The notes: generated by a model from the sequence alone, not told the origin. A DNA stretch of 64,000 nucleotides from Gluconacetobacter dulcium (GCF_014174165.1 NZ_JABEQN010000005.1:1-64000); one strand, 5' to 3'. Shown: positions 17,121 to 26,859, numbered from the stretch's first letter. Numbers and translations are program-made.

Positions 17121-17768
17121 TCAGGCGGCGGGCGACAGGCGCTTTGCCAGGGCGGACAGGCGGTGCCGGCGCAGTTCGTTCCGGGCCTTGGCGTCGTTTT
17201 CCATGTAGTTGAGCTGGATCGTGTAGCGCCGGCCGACATATTGCCGGTGGCCGTGCCAGGTGGTGGGGCCATTGGGGAAGATCAGCAGCGTGCCGTCGAC
17301 GGGCGGGATCTCGGCCGCGTAATCCTCGACATCGTCCGGGCCGCGCAGCAGGCGCAGGCAGCCTTCCTGCCGGGCCCACGCCTCGCTGGCCGGGTTGAGA
17401 TACAGCAGCACCGTCACGCGCTTGGCCACGGAATCGCAATGGATGCGTCCATCCTTGGCCCGCGTGCGACCGCGCAGGGTCAGCATGGTCGGCGCGTCGG
17501 TCAGGTCCAGGGCGAATTTGCGGGCGATCGCCGCGCGCAGGACGGGGCCTTCCAGTTCCGCGACCAGGTCCCGTGCCAGGGGCGACAGGTTGAGCGAAGA
17601 GGGGGGGAACGACCCGCCGGACGACAGTTCGGGCAGGGAGGCCACCAGCGCCGCCAGGTCGTCCGGCCGGATGAAGTTCCGGACCACGGCATGGGGAAAC
17701 GGCGTGCTGGAAACGGGAGCGGCTTCCAGGGCGGCATAATCGGGGCGGATGGGCGTGGTGACGGTCAT
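17121..17768 (-). CDS. 2-oxoglutarate/Fe(II)-dependent oxygenase (2OG-FeII_Oxy family)
   Basis: The 215-residue protein has the double-stranded beta-helix iron site: His and Asp in GRIHCDSVAKRVTVLLYLNP, the distal His in TTWHGHRQYVGRRYTIQLNY, and an Arg that would bind 2-oxoglutarate. The N-terminal part (FPHAVVRNFIRPDDLAALVA) is typical of prolyl-hydroxylase-like oxygenases of the PF13640 kind. Its substrate is not apparent. ATG 17768 is the best start; the frame upstream is low-complexity. It is a single gene on the minus strand, 84 bases upstream of the Gly-rich exported protein's reading direction. Confidence 0.8.
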   Translation of the reverse strand: MTVTTPIRPDYAALEAAPVSSTPFPHAVVRNFIRPDDLAALVASLPELSSGGSFPPSSLNLSPLARDLVAELEGPVLRAAIARKFALDLTDAPTMLTLRGRTRAKDGRIHCDSVAKRVTVLLYLNPASEAWARQEGCLRLLRGPDDVEDYAAEIPPVDGTLLIFPNGPTTWHGHRQYVGRRYTIQLNYMENDAKARNELRRHRLSALAKRLSPAA

Positions 17769-17850
17769 GGAACCTGCATGGGATGATGAAAACCACATCC
17801 CGATTCCTAGAGCCGGAGCCGGCGAGAAAGCAAGGCGGCCGGAAACGGGG

Positions 17851-17874
17851 GCGGCGGGGCCGAGGCCCCGCCGC
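17851..17874 (-). terminator. Stem-loop downstream of the AhpD-like gene
   Basis: An 11-bp perfect GC stem with a 2-base apex lies six bases past the AhpD-like stop codon on the minus strand. There is no T-run, so it may act as a pause or 3'-end element rather than a classical terminator. Confidence 0.5.
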
Positions 17875-17880
17875 TGGGAT

Positions 17881-18225
17881 TCAGGCCCCGCTGCCGGCCT
17901 TTTCGGCGGCATCGAGCGCCCGGGTGGAATAGACCGCGGCCGCGCCGGCGTTCAGCGCCACGGCCACGCCCAGGGCTTCGGCGATCTCTTCCTTCGTGGC
18001 GCCGGCTTTTACGGCAGCCTTGGAATGGACCGCGATGCAGCCGTCGCAGCGGGTGGTCACGGCGACGGCCAGCGCGATCAGTTCGCGCGTCTTGGCATCC
18101 AGCCGGTTGGTGGCCTTGGCGGCGTTGTCCAGCGTCGTCAGCCCTTCGACCGTGCCCGGTGAAAGGGTGGCGAAGGCGGGTACGGCCTGGCCGAGAAAAT
18201 GGCGGTAGGCGGACCAGTCGATCAT
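17881..18225 (-). CDS. AhpD-like carboxymuconolactone decarboxylase-family protein
   Basis: A 114-residue all-helical protein with the AhpD motif: LIALAVAVTTRCDGCIAVHS contains the redox CxxC with the partner histidine four residues later, followed by AAVKAGATKEEIAEALGVAV. Members act as alkylhydroperoxidase-type thiol oxidoreductases. The ATG at 18225 has an AAGGA ribosome site nine bases upstream; an ATG at 18252 in frame is less well placed. It is divergent from zapE. Confidence 0.85.
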   Translation of the reverse strand: MIDWSAYRHFLGQAVPAFATLSPGTVEGLTTLDNAAKATNRLDAKTRELIALAVAVTTRCDGCIAVHSKAAVKAGATKEEIAEALGVAVALNAGAAAVYSTRALDAAEKAGSGA

Positions 18226-18357
18226 CGCGATATATCCTTGATGTGTGGTCATGGACCGCGGCGGAGTTCACCAGATGGAGAGCAGGCCTGTCACGACACG
18301 GTTTGGCGAGTTGATGCCCTTGATGAGATGCGTCGCCGGCGCTATCGGCCATAGATC

Positions 18358-19545
18358 ATGGAATCCGCGCTGACAGCCTTCGCATCCGACCTGAACCTGC
18401 CCCCTGGCTCGGGGCCTCTGGCAGCGTACGAGGCGCGCGTGGCCGCCGGGTTGCTGTCCCGCGACCCCGAGCAGGCCAAGGCGGCCGCGCGGCTGGACCG
18501 GTTGTGGCGGGAACTGCCCGGCTATCACCCCGTGGTGCGGCGGCCGAAACCCAAGGGCCTGCTCGGCGGCCTGAAAGCGCGGCTGGGCCTGGAAGGCGGC
18601 GCGCCGGAGGCCCCGCGTCCGCGCGGGGTCTACATGGTCGGGCAGGTCGGGCGCGGCAAGACCATGCTGATGGACCTGTTCTTCGAACTGGCGCCGGTCG
18701 AACACAAGATGCGGGTGCATTTCCACCGCTTCATGCAGGATGTGCACAAGCGACTGCATGACATGAAGCGCGCGCATCCGGAACTGACCGACCCGATACC
18801 GCCGCTGGCCCACGCCATCGCGCAGGACGCCTGGCTGCTCTGCTTCGATGAATTCCAGGTGAACGACATCGCCGATGCGATGGTGCTGGGGCGCCTGTTC
18901 GAATATCTGTTCGCCGATGGCGTGGTGGTGGTCGCGACCTCGAACACCGAACCGCAGGACCTGTTCCAGAACCGGCCGGGGGCCGATGCCTTCCGGCCCT
19001 TCATCGCGATCATCCAGCGCGAGGTCGATACGGTGGTGCTGGACTCGCCGCGCGACTATCGGCGTGGCGGCATGCGCGGCATGACGACCTGGATCGTGCC
19101 GCCCGGCCCCGATGCGGTGCAGGAACTGGATTCGATCTTCATGCGCCTGGCTGACGGCGCCCCGATCCGCCCGGTGACGCTGGAGGTGATGGGCCGCAAG
19201 CTGGCGGTGACGGTCGCGGCCGGTCCGGTCGCGCGCTTTACCTTTGCCGATCTGTGCGGGCGGCCGCTGGGCGCGGGCGATTACCTTGCGCTTGCCACGC
19301 GCTTCCCGGCGCTGGTGCTTGAGGATATTCCTCGTCTGGGCCCCGATAATTTCGATGTTGCCCGCCGTTTCATCGTTCTGATCGACACGCTGTACGAGCA
19401 GAAGGTGAAGCTGTTCGGCTCGGCCGAGGACCAGCCGGATGCGATCTACCAGAAGGGTGAAGGCGCGCAGGCGTTCGAACGCACGGCCTCGCGCCTGGAG
19501 GAGATGCAGAGTGCCGCCTATCTGGACCTGCCGCATCTCTCCTGA
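18358..19545 (+). CDS. zapE: Cell division protein ZapE (AFG1-type ATPase)
   Basis: ZapE/AFG1 is a P-loop ATPase that acts on the FtsZ ring and, in mitochondria, on respiratory chain assembly. The 395-residue protein has Walker A GVYMVGQVGRGKTMLMDLFF (residues about 91-110), RVHFHRFMQDVHKRLH, Walker B LLCFDEFQVNDIADAM, and the sensor VVVATSNTEPQDLF, all in family order. ATG 18358 fits the usual length. It lies before the sucA operon but is separated by more than 500 bases. Confidence 0.93.
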   Translation: MESALTAFASDLNLPPGSGPLAAYEARVAAGLLSRDPEQAKAAARLDRLWRELPGYHPVVRRPKPKGLLGGLKARLGLEGGAPEAPRPRGVYMVGQVGRGKTMLMDLFFELAPVEHKMRVHFHRFMQDVHKRLHDMKRAHPELTDPIPPLAHAIAQDAWLLCFDEFQVNDIADAMVLGRLFEYLFADGVVVVATSNTEPQDLFQNRPGADAFRPFIAIIQREVDTVVLDSPRDYRRGGMRGMTTWIVPPGPDAVQELDSIFMRLADGAPIRPVTLEVMGRKLAVTVAAGPVARFTFADLCGRPLGAGDYLALATRFPALVLEDIPRLGPDNFDVARRFIVLIDTLYEQKVKLFGSAEDQPDAIYQKGEGAQAFERTASRLEEMQSAAYLDLPHLS

Positions 19546-20076
19546 TCCGGCGCGGGGCACCGTCGGGCCTGTTAAAATAGATGCAGGGTCTGCCTTTCTT
19601 TTCATCATGTCCAACGGGTGGGTGCGGGGCGGTGGCAGGGTCTTCCGGACCATGCGCGCCGGGGTGCGCGGGCGGCGGCATGGGGTGTTCGGCCTTCGGT
19701 GCGGGCGTTCCCTTCCGTCACGGTATCGTGACGCATATGGCGGTGGTGTGAGCGGTGCGGCGGTAGGCAAGTGGTTCGCTCTTTGCTTGGGTATGGGCGG
19801 CCCTTCGGGTCGTCCGCCGGTTTTGCCGCCGTTGGTGCGCTTTGCGTCTGGTCGCGGGTTCCGTGCCCCGTCGCGCAGGCGGGTGGAAACGGAAAGGTGA
19901 GTATGCGTGCGAAGCAATCCTGACCGTGGCGAAAGATGGCGGCGGATGGCCGAAGGTGGCGTTAGGGTTGAGACGATAAACGGCCGGGGCCGATATTCCG
20001 CCATGATTGGCGGCGATGGCTCCGGCCCGGATAATGACGTGGCCGGTCAGGTCATGAACGAGGAGATGTCTTCAAG
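19546..20076. other. Long leader upstream of sucA, no gene seen
   Basis: 531 bases between zapE and sucA. Several open frames cross it but none shows family resemblance or a good ribosome site. Structures noted are a perfect dyad CGTCACG-GTAT-CGTGACG (19716-19733), an imperfect stem at about 19797-19819, and a nested inverted repeat around 19998-20013. The region should contain the sucA promoter and may carry a regulated leader. The sucA ribosome site GAGGAG lies near its end. Confidence 0.4.
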
Positions 20077-22944
20077 ATGGCGGGCGTAGATATCCTGTCG
20101 ACCGCGTTCAGCGGAGCCAACACGGCCTATCTGGCCGACCTGTATGCTCGCTGGGCGGCGGACCCCGGCAGCGTCGATCCTTCTTTCGCATCGCTGTTCG
20201 CGGCGATGGACGAGGAAGGCGCTGCGATTTTGCATGACGCGGAAGGGGCCTCGTGGGCGCCGCGCCCGTCCAGCATCGATGGCGGCGACGTGGTGGCGGC
20301 CCCGGCCAAGGGCGCGCCCGTCTCGGCGGAGAGCCTGAATGCGGCGGCCGATGACAGCCTGCGCGCGACGCAGCTGATCCGCGCCTATCGCGTGCGCGGC
20401 CACCTTGAGGCCCGGCTCGATCCGCTGGGGTTGCAGGTGCCGAAGCCCCATACCGATCTCGACCCCGAGACCTACGGGTTCGGCCCGAAGGATCTCGACC
20501 GCCCGATCTATCTGGGCAAGATCGTTTCCAACCTGATCGGCAAGCAGACCGCGACGATCAACCAGGTGCTGGACGCGCTGCGCGCCGTCTATTGCGGGCC
20601 GATCGGCTCGGAATACATGCATGTGCAGGACCCCGAGCAGCGCAACTGGTTGCAGCAGCGGCTGGAAGGCGACAACTGGCGCGCCGGGGCCTCGGTCGAA
20701 GAAAAGAAGCTGATCCTGAGCCATCTGACCGAGGCCGAGGGTTTCGAGGCGTTCTGCCAGAAGCGCTATGTCGGCACCAAGCGGTTCGGGCTGGAAGGCG
20801 AGGACGTCACCATTCCCGCGCTGCACGCGCTGATCGACCAGGTGGCCAAGGACGGCGTGCGCACGGTGGCGATCGGCATGCCGCATCGCGGCCGCCTGAA
20901 CACGCTGGTCAACATCGTACGCAAGCCCTACACGGCCATCTTCAGCGAATTCGCCGGCGCCTCGTTCAAGCCGGACGACGTGCAGGGCTCGGGCGATGTC
21001 AAATACCATCTCGGCACCTCGACCGACGTGGATATCGACGGCAACCCGGTGCACATCTCGCTCCAGCCCAACCCGTCGCATCTGGAAGCCGTCGATCCGG
21101 TGGTGATCGGCAAGGTGCGCGCGGCCCAGGACGATGACGACCCGAATGTGCGCAGCCGCCATATGGCGGTGCTGATGCATGGCGATGCCGCCTTCGCCGG
21201 CCAGGGCCTGGTCTACGAGACCATGGCGATGTCGCAACTGATCGGCTATCGCACCGGCGGCACGGTCCATATCGTGGTGAACAACCAGATCGGGTTCACC
21301 ACCGTTTCGGCCCATGCGTTCTCCGGCCTGTATTGCACGGACGTTGCCAAGGCGGTGCAGGCGCCGATCCTGCACGTCAATGGCGACGAGCCCGAAGCCG
21401 TGATCTACTGCGCGCGTCTGGCGGCCGATTTCCGCCAGAAATTCGCGACCGACATCGTGCTGGACATCGTGGGCTATCGCCGCCACGGCCATAACGAGTC
21501 CGACGAGCCGTCCTTCACCCAGCCGACGATGTACAAGGCCATCGCCGCCCGGCCGACGGTGCGCACGCTCTATGCCGACCGTCTGGCGCGCGAAGGCGTG
21601 GTGAGCGAGGCCGACGCCGCGGCGCAGTGGGATGCGTTCCACAACAAGCTGGAAGAAGCCTATCAGGCCGCGCAGACCTACAAGCCCAACAAGGCCGACT
21701 GGCTGGAAGGCGCCTGGACGGGCCTGAAGCCGCCGCCGGTGGGCAAAGTGGATGCCGAGCCGGCGACCGGTATTCCGGTCGAGGCGCTGCGCAAGATCGG
21801 CGCCGCCATCAGCACCGCCCCGGCCGATTTCAACGTCAACCCGAAGATCGTGCGCCAGCTCAAGGCCAAGGCTGCGATGTTCGAGACCGGCGAAGGCATC
21901 GACTGGGCGACGGGCGAGGCCCTGGGCTTCGGCTCGCTGCTGCTGGAAAAGCATCGCGTCCGCCTGTCGGGCGAGGATTGCCAGCGCGGCACCTTCAGCC
22001 AGCGCCATGCGGTGCTGATCGATCAGGTCAACCAGAACACCTATGCGCCGCTGAACAATATCGACCCGGCGCAGGGCGTGTTCGAGGTCTATAACTCGCT
22101 GCTGTCCGAATTCGGCGTGCTGGGCTTCGAATATGGCTACTCGCTGGCCGATCCGAACGCGCTGGTGCTGTGGGAAGGCCAGTTCGGTGACTTCGCCAAC
22201 GGTGCGCAGGTCATCATCGACCAGTTCATCGCATCGGGCGAGACCAAGTGGCTGCGCATGTCGGGCCTCGTGCTGCTGCTGCCGCACGGCTATGAAGGCC
22301 AGGGTCCGGAACATTCCTCGGCCCGTCTGGAGCGTTACCTCCAGCTCTGCGCCGAGAACAACATGCGGGTGTGCAACATCACCACGCCGGCGAACTATTT
22401 CCACGCCCTGCGTCGCCAGCTCAAGATGGATTACCGCAAGCCGCTGGTGATCATGACGCCGAAATCGCTGCTGCGTCATCGTCTCGCGGTGTCCAATCTG
22501 GAAGAGTTCGCGTCGGGCACCACGTTCCGCCCCGTCATCGGCGAGATCGATCCGATCGCGTCGGGTGACAAGGTGGAGCGGGTCGTGATCTGCTCGGGCA
22601 AGGTCTATTACGACCTGCTGGCCGAGCGGCGCGAGCGTGGGCTGGACAAGGTCGCGATCCTGCGGCTGGAGCAGTTCTATCCCTTCCCGGAAAAGCTGCT
22701 GGCCGAACAGCTTGCGCTCTATCCCAAGGCCCAGGTGATCTGGTGCCAGGAAGAGCCCGAGAACATGGGGGGATGGACCTTCGTCGATCGCCTGATCGAG
22801 GGCGTGATGGGCAAGGTGGGCCGCAAGGGCGGGCGTCCGATCTATGTCGGCCGCGTCGCGGCCGCCAGCCCGGCAACGGGTCTGGCCCGCGTGCATGCCA
22901 GCGAACAGGCGGCCCTGGTCGCCAGCGCGCTGGGCGTGGCCTGA
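20077..22944 (+). CDS. sucA: 2-oxoglutarate dehydrogenase E1 component
   Basis: SucA is the thiamine-diphosphate decarboxylase of the oxoglutarate complex. The 955-residue protein has the family N-terminus with the E2-binding segment (FSGANTAYLADLYARWAADP), then TVAIGMPHRGRLNTLVN (about 264-280), GDAAFAGQGLVYETMAMSQL, the histidine-rich GYRRHGHNESDEPSFTQP, and the C-terminal WCQEEPENMGGW. ATG 20077 is preceded by GAGGAG. It leads sucA-sucB-lpdA, with two strong hairpins between it and sucB. Presence of this enzyme means a complete oxidative branch of the TCA cycle. Confidence 0.97.
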   Translation: MAGVDILSTAFSGANTAYLADLYARWAADPGSVDPSFASLFAAMDEEGAAILHDAEGASWAPRPSSIDGGDVVAAPAKGAPVSAESLNAAADDSLRATQLIRAYRVRGHLEARLDPLGLQVPKPHTDLDPETYGFGPKDLDRPIYLGKIVSNLIGKQTATINQVLDALRAVYCGPIGSEYMHVQDPEQRNWLQQRLEGDNWRAGASVEEKKLILSHLTEAEGFEAFCQKRYVGTKRFGLEGEDVTIPALHALIDQVAKDGVRTVAIGMPHRGRLNTLVNIVRKPYTAIFSEFAGASFKPDDVQGSGDVKYHLGTSTDVDIDGNPVHISLQPNPSHLEAVDPVVIGKVRAAQDDDDPNVRSRHMAVLMHGDAAFAGQGLVYETMAMSQLIGYRTGGTVHIVVNNQIGFTTVSAHAFSGLYCTDVAKAVQAPILHVNGDEPEAVIYCARLAADFRQKFATDIVLDIVGYRRHGHNESDEPSFTQPTMYKAIAARPTVRTLYADRLAREGVVSEADAAAQWDAFHNKLEEAYQAAQTYKPNKADWLEGAWTGLKPPPVGKVDAEPATGIPVEALRKIGAAISTAPADFNVNPKIVRQLKAKAAMFETGEGIDWATGEALGFGSLLLEKHRVRLSGEDCQRGTFSQRHAVLIDQVNQNTYAPLNNIDPAQGVFEVYNSLLSEFGVLGFEYGYSLADPNALVLWEGQFGDFANGAQVIIDQFIASGETKWLRMSGLVLLLPHGYEGQGPEHSSARLERYLQLCAENNMRVCNITTPANYFHALRRQLKMDYRKPLVIMTPKSLLRHRLAVSNLEEFASGTTFRPVIGEIDPIASGDKVERVVICSGKVYYDLLAERRERGLDKVAILRLEQFYPFPEKLLAEQLALYPKAQVIWCQEEPENMGGWTFVDRLIEGVMGKVGRKGGRPIYVGRVAAASPATGLARVHASEQAALVASALGVA

Positions 22945-22949
22945 GGGTG

Positions 22950-23009
22950 CGTCCCGGCCAGCGGGCCGGGACGTTCGCAGGTCGGCCGGCGCGGTCTTTT
23001 CGCGCCGGC
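22950..23009 (+). other. Two tandem hairpins between sucA and sucB
   Basis: Stem 1 (22950-22973) has perfect 10-bp arms and a 4-base loop, six bases past the sucA stop. Stem 2 (22985-23009) has perfect 9-bp arms with a 7-base loop. No long T-run follows. They lie within the 179-base gap before sucB and could attenuate transcription or mark an RNA-processing point that sets E1/E2 ratios. Confidence 0.6.
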
Positions 23010-23123
23010 TTCAGTCTGGTTAAGTTGAGAATACACAAGCCGGCAGACGACGGGTGGGGGGCATGGAAGGCCATGCCCCGTTCCAGCACGCGGATCTGAC
23101 CGGCAGAGGGAATGGAAAGAAAG

Positions 23124-24383
23124 ATGTCTGCCGAGATCAAGGTTCCGACACTGGGCGAGAGCGTGACGACCGCCACGATTGCCAAGTGGCTGAAGAATCC
23201 GGGTGACAGCGTCGCCGCCGACGAACCGGTGGTGGAGCTGGAGACCGACAAGGTCAGCGTCGAGGTCGCAGCACCCGAAGCCGGCGTGCTGGGGCCGCAG
23301 CTCGTCGCCGAAGGCGCCGAGGTCGAGGTCGGGACCATCCTGGCGTCGGTCGAGGCCGGCAGCGGCGCCCCCAAGGCAGCCGCGCCCGCCAAGGCCCCCG
23401 AGGCCCCGAAGGCCCCTGCCGGCGTGCAGGCCCAGCCGGTCGCCGCCGGTCCGGTCGCGCGTCCCGCCACCCCGCCCTCCGATGTCGCGGCGCAGGGCGC
23501 GGCCCATGCCCCGATGCCGTCGGCGCAGAAGATGATGGCCGAGAAGGGGATCTCGACCGCCGAGATCGGCACCGGCACCGGCAAGGACGGCCGGGTGACC
23601 AAGGGTGACGTGCTGTCGTTCCTGGCCCAGCCGCCGGTGGCCAAGGCCGCTGCCGCCCCCGCCACGCCGCGCACCGACGATCCGCGCGAGGAACGGGTGA
23701 AGATGACCCGCCTGCGCCGGACCATCGCCCGCCGCCTGAAGGACGCCCAGAACACCGCCGCCCTGCTGACCACCTTCAACGAGGTGGACATGACGGCGGC
23801 GAAGGAACTGCGCGCCGAATATCGCGACGCCTTCGAGAAGAAGCATGGCGGCACCAAGCTGGGCTTCATGTCGATCTTCGCCAAGGCGGTGATGGCGGCG
23901 CTGAAGGAATTCCCGGCGGTCAATGCCGAGATCGATGGCGAGGACATCATTTATCGCGAGTTCGTCAATCTCGGCATCGCGGTCGGTGGACCCAACGGGC
24001 TGGTGGTGCCGGTGATCCGCGACGCGGAGAAGCTGAGCTTCGCCGGAATCGAGAGCGCGATCGCGGGCTTCGGCAAGCGCGCGCGTGACGGGTCGCTGAA
24101 GCTGGACGAACTGTCGGGCGGCACGTTCTCGATCACCAATGGCGGCATCTACGGCTCGCTGATGTCGACGCCGATCATCAACGCGCCGCAGTCGGCCATC
24201 CTGGGCATGCATGCCATCGTGGATCGGCCGATCGCCCTGAACGGGCAGGTCGTGATCCGGCCGATGATGTATATCGCCCTGACCTACGATCACCGCATCG
24301 TCGACGGCAAGGAAGCCGTCAGCTTCCTGGTGCGCGTGAAGCAGAACGTGGAAGACCCGCGCCGTCTGCTGCTCGAGGTCTGA
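23124..24383 (+). CDS. sucB: Dihydrolipoyllysine succinyltransferase (2-oxoglutarate dehydrogenase E2)
   Basis: E2 core of the oxoglutarate complex; it moves the succinyl group from lipoate to CoA. The 419-residue product has one lipoyl domain (1-78, lipoyl Lys in ETDKVSVEV), an Ala/Pro linker, the peripheral-subunit-binding domain (about 132-170: [20 protein letters not shown]), and the acyltransferase domain ending [17 protein letters not shown] with the catalytic His and Asp. ATG 23124 has a GGAAAGAAAG ribosome site; ATG 23112 in frame overlaps a purine run and is less likely. Confidence 0.96.
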   Translation: MSAEIKVPTLGESVTTATIAKWLKNPGDSVAADEPVVELETDKVSVEVAAPEAGVLGPQLVAEGAEVEVGTILASVEAGSGAPKAAAPAKAPEAPKAPAGVQAQPVAAGPVARPATPPSDVAAQGAAHAPMPSAQKMMAEKGISTAEIGTGTGKDGRVTKGDVLSFLAQPPVAKAAAAPATPRTDDPREERVKMTRLRRTIARRLKDAQNTAALLTTFNEVDMTAAKELRAEYRDAFEKKHGGTKLGFMSIFAKAVMAALKEFPAVNAEIDGEDIIYREFVNLGIAVGGPNGLVVPVIRDAEKLSFAGIESAIAGFGKRARDGSLKLDELSGGTFSITNGGIYGSLMSTPIINAPQSAILGMHAIVDRPIALNGQVVIRPMMYIALTYDHRIVDGKEAVSFLVRVKQNVEDPRRLLLEV

Positions 24384-24391
24384 TGCGCCGG

Positions 24392-24420
24392 GGCGGACCG
24401 GGCTTTCGGCCCGGTCCGCC
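24392..24420 (+). other. Hairpin between sucB and lpdA
   Basis: A perfect 12-bp GC stem with a 5-base loop starts nine bases after the sucB stop, within the 73-base gap to lpdA. As in the sucA-sucB gap there is no T-run, so an RNA-processing or attenuation role is more likely than full termination. Confidence 0.55.
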
Positions 24421-24456
24421 GATCTGATTCCGACGCAGCGAACGCAGGACAAGAAG

Positions 24457-26199
24457 ATGACCATTGAAATCAAGGTGCCGACTCTCGGCGAGAGCGTGAC
24501 CACGGCCACGATCGGCAAGTGGCTGAAGCAGCCGGGCGACAGCGTTGCCGCCGACGAACCGGTGGTGGAACTGGAGACCGACAAGGTCAGCGTCGAGGTC
24601 GCCGCGCCGTCGGCCGGCCGTCTGGGCGCGCATGCCGTGGCCGAGGGTGACGAAGTGGCCGTCGGCGCCGTGCTGACCACCGTCGAGGACGGTGCCGGCG
24701 CCGCCCCGGCGAAGCCCGCCGCCGCCAAGCCCGCCCCGGCGGCGAAGCCTGCCGAGGCCAAGGCCGCGCCGGCTCCCGCTCCCGCCGCCCCGGCGGTCGC
24801 CCCCCCGGCCGAGACCGATTACGATGTGATCGTCATCGGTGCCGGTCCCGGCGGTTATGTCTGCGCCATCCGCGCGGCGCAGCTTGGCTTCAAGGTCGCC
24901 TGCGTCGAGAAGCGCGCGACGCTGGGCGGCACCTGTCTGAATGTCGGCTGCATTCCCTCCAAGGCGCTGCTGCAATCCTCCGAGAATTTCCATGCCGCCG
25001 GCCATGATTACGCGGGCCATGGCATCCTGATCGACAGCGTCAAGCTGGATCTGAAGCGGATGATGGCGCGCAAGGCCGAGGTGGTCGATGCCAACGTCAA
25101 GGGCGTCGAGTTCCTGTTCAAGAAGAACAAGGTCACCTGGCTGAAGGGCTTCGGCAAGCTGGAAGGCACCGGCCGCATCACCGTTGACGGCAAGCCGGTA
25201 ACGGCGAAGCACATCGTGATCGCCAGCGGCAGCGACAGCGCCGGCCTGCCGGGCGTCGAAGTCGATGAGAAAGTCGTCGTCACGTCGACCGGCGCGCTGG
25301 AACTGTCGGCCGTGCCGAAGAAGCTGGTCGTCATCGGCGGCGGTGTGATCGGTCTGGAACTGGGCAGCGTGTGGCACCGTCTGGGCGCCGAGGTCACGGT
25401 GGTCGAATATCTCGACCGTCTGGTGCCGGGCACGGATGGCGAAATCGCCAAGCAGTTCCAGCGCATCCTGACCAAGCAGGGTCTCCAGTTCAAGCTGGGC
25501 CACAAGGTTACCAAGGCCGAGAAGACCGGCAAGGGCGTGACGCTGACCGTCGAGCCGGCGGCCGGTGGCGCCGCCGAGACGCTGGATGCCGATATCGTGC
25601 TGTTGGCGATCGGTCGCACCGCTGCCAGCAAGGGCATGGGCCTGGAAGAAGCCGGCGTGGCGCTGGACAAGCGCGGCCGTGTTGTCACCGACGCGCACTA
25701 CGCGACCAATGTGCCGGGCGTGTATGCGATCGGCGACGTGATTGCCGGCCCGATGCTGGCGCACAAGGCCGAGGATGAGGGCGTTGCCATCGCCGAGATC
25801 CTGGCCGGCCAGGCGGGCCATGTGAATTACGATGCCATCCCCGGCGTCGTCTACACCTGGCCGGAGGTCGCGACCGTCGGCCGCACCGAGGAAGACCTGA
25901 AGGGTGCCGGCGTCGCCTACAAGACCGGCAAGTTCCCCTTCACCGCCAACGGCCGCGCCCGCGCCATGGGCATGACCGACGGTTTCGTGAAGGTGCTGGC
26001 CGATGCCACCACCGACAAGGTGCTGGGCGTGCATATCATCGGCCCCGGCGCCGGCGAACTGATCGCCGAAGCCACGCTGGCGATGGAATTCGGTGCTTCG
26101 TCGGAAGACATCGCCCGGACCTGCCATGCCCACCCGACGCTGAGTGAGGCGGTCAAGGAAGCGGCGCTGGATGTGGAGAAGCGCGCGATCCATATCTGA
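24457..26199 (+). CDS. lpdA: Dihydrolipoyl dehydrogenase (E3) with an N-terminal lipoyl domain
   Basis: E3 reoxidises the lipoyl groups of the oxoglutarate complex using FAD and NAD+. The 580-residue protein is about 110 residues longer than plain E3 because it begins with a lipoyl domain (1-80) and an Ala/Pro linker. The E3 part starts at [20 protein letters not shown] (about 123) and has the redox pair in [23 protein letters not shown] site [20 protein letters not shown], and the C-terminal [13 protein letters not shown]. The lipoyl domain is nearly the same as that of SucB, suggesting local duplication or conversion. It ends the operon with a clear terminator. Confidence 0.96.
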   Translation: MTIEIKVPTLGESVTTATIGKWLKQPGDSVAADEPVVELETDKVSVEVAAPSAGRLGAHAVAEGDEVAVGAVLTTVEDGAGAAPAKPAAAKPAPAAKPAEAKAAPAPAPAAPAVAPPAETDYDVIVIGAGPGGYVCAIRAAQLGFKVACVEKRATLGGTCLNVGCIPSKALLQSSENFHAAGHDYAGHGILIDSVKLDLKRMMARKAEVVDANVKGVEFLFKKNKVTWLKGFGKLEGTGRITVDGKPVTAKHIVIASGSDSAGLPGVEVDEKVVVTSTGALELSAVPKKLVVIGGGVIGLELGSVWHRLGAEVTVVEYLDRLVPGTDGEIAKQFQRILTKQGLQFKLGHKVTKAEKTGKGVTLTVEPAAGGAAETLDADIVLLAIGRTAASKGMGLEEAGVALDKRGRVVTDAHYATNVPGVYAIGDVIAGPMLAHKAEDEGVAIAEILAGQAGHVNYDAIPGVVYTWPEVATVGRTEEDLKGAGVAYKTGKFPFTANGRARAMGMTDGFVKVLADATTDKVLGVHIIGPGAGELIAEATLAMEFGASSEDIARTCHAHPTLSEAVKEAALDVEKRAIHI

Positions 26200-26225
26200 T
26201 CGCACGTTCGCAGTCGTTTCTGTCG

Positions 26226-26259
26226 CGCCCGGTCATTTCGATGGCCGGGCGTTTTTTTT
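26226..26259 (+). terminator. Rho-independent terminator of sucA-sucB-lpdA
   Basis: CGCCCGG (26226-26232) pairs with CCGGGCG (26245-26251) and is followed by eight T's. It lies 27 bases past the lpdA stop and is a textbook intrinsic terminator. Confidence 0.93.
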
Positions 26260-26312
26260 GTGCTTTGGATAATAGAAGATGAAGAGCCGGCTTTGTCCGG
26301 CCCTGTGTTCGT

Positions 26313-26639
26313 TCATGCCTTGCGCAGGAACTCGGCTTTCAGCATGTAGCCGCCCGCTTCGACCGCATGGTCGCCGCCGCGCAGGCGGATGTTCTTGATC
26401 TTGGTGCCGACCTTCAGCGTCGTTGACGAGCCTTTGACCTTCAGATCCTTGATGACGACCACGGTGTCGCCGTCGGCCAGTGCGACGCCGTTGGCATCGC
26501 GGACCGTTTCTTCCGGCGGTGCCGTATCCGCGATCTCGACGGGCCATTCATAGCCGCACGTATCGCAGACATGGTTCGTACCGTCGATATGCGTTTCGTC
26601 CAGAGTGCATTGCGGGCAGGCGGGTGCGGTGGTGCTCAT
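26313..26639 (-). CDS. yjdM: PhnA/YjdM-family zinc-ribbon protein
   Basis: A 108-residue protein with the YjdM layout: an N-terminal zinc ribbon (CPQC-x13-CDTCGYEW) and a C-terminal SH3-like beta domain (VRDANGVALADGDTVVVIKD, LKVGTKIKNIRLRGGDHAVE) ending AEFLRKA. Once named PhnA for an assumed role in phosphonate use, the family has no firmly known function. ATG 26639 opens directly on STTAPACPQC; the upstream frame is unrelated. It is convergent with lpdA. Confidence 0.92.
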   Translation of the reverse strand: MSTTAPACPQCTLDETHIDGTNHVCDTCGYEWPVEIADTAPPEETVRDANGVALADGDTVVVIKDLKVKGSSTTLKVGTKIKNIRLRGGDHAVEAGGYMLKAEFLRKA

Positions 26640-26859
26640 GAAACGGGGCTTAAGCCTGCGCCATCTGACATGCAATCCCTGGCGCGGAACAGAAATCACT
26701 TTGGAGGGGAGGGCAGCCAGCCGCTTCCCGCGGGATGAGAGCCTGTTCTGGAAATACACGCCGGACGCGACATTTTGGGTCGATCTTGCCCTTCACCCCA
26801 CATGTCCAGACAGGTTCTGAGAATGTCTTCTCTCCCTGGGAACCAGAAACAGCGATTGA
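26640..26859. other. Intergenic stretch next to the IS remnant
   Basis: About 220 bases between yjdM and the IS5-like remnant. A GAGCCTGTTCTG sequence near 26739 and an imperfect inverted match near 26806 could be ends of a second, more decayed element, but I cannot support this. No gene seen. Confidence 0.3.

Noticed and set aside
20047-22896. A 949-codon open frame antisense to sucA
   Set aside because: It is a mirror of the real gene in high-GC DNA: composition is rich in His, Arg, Asp and Gln without domain signatures, while the plus strand encodes full-length SucA.
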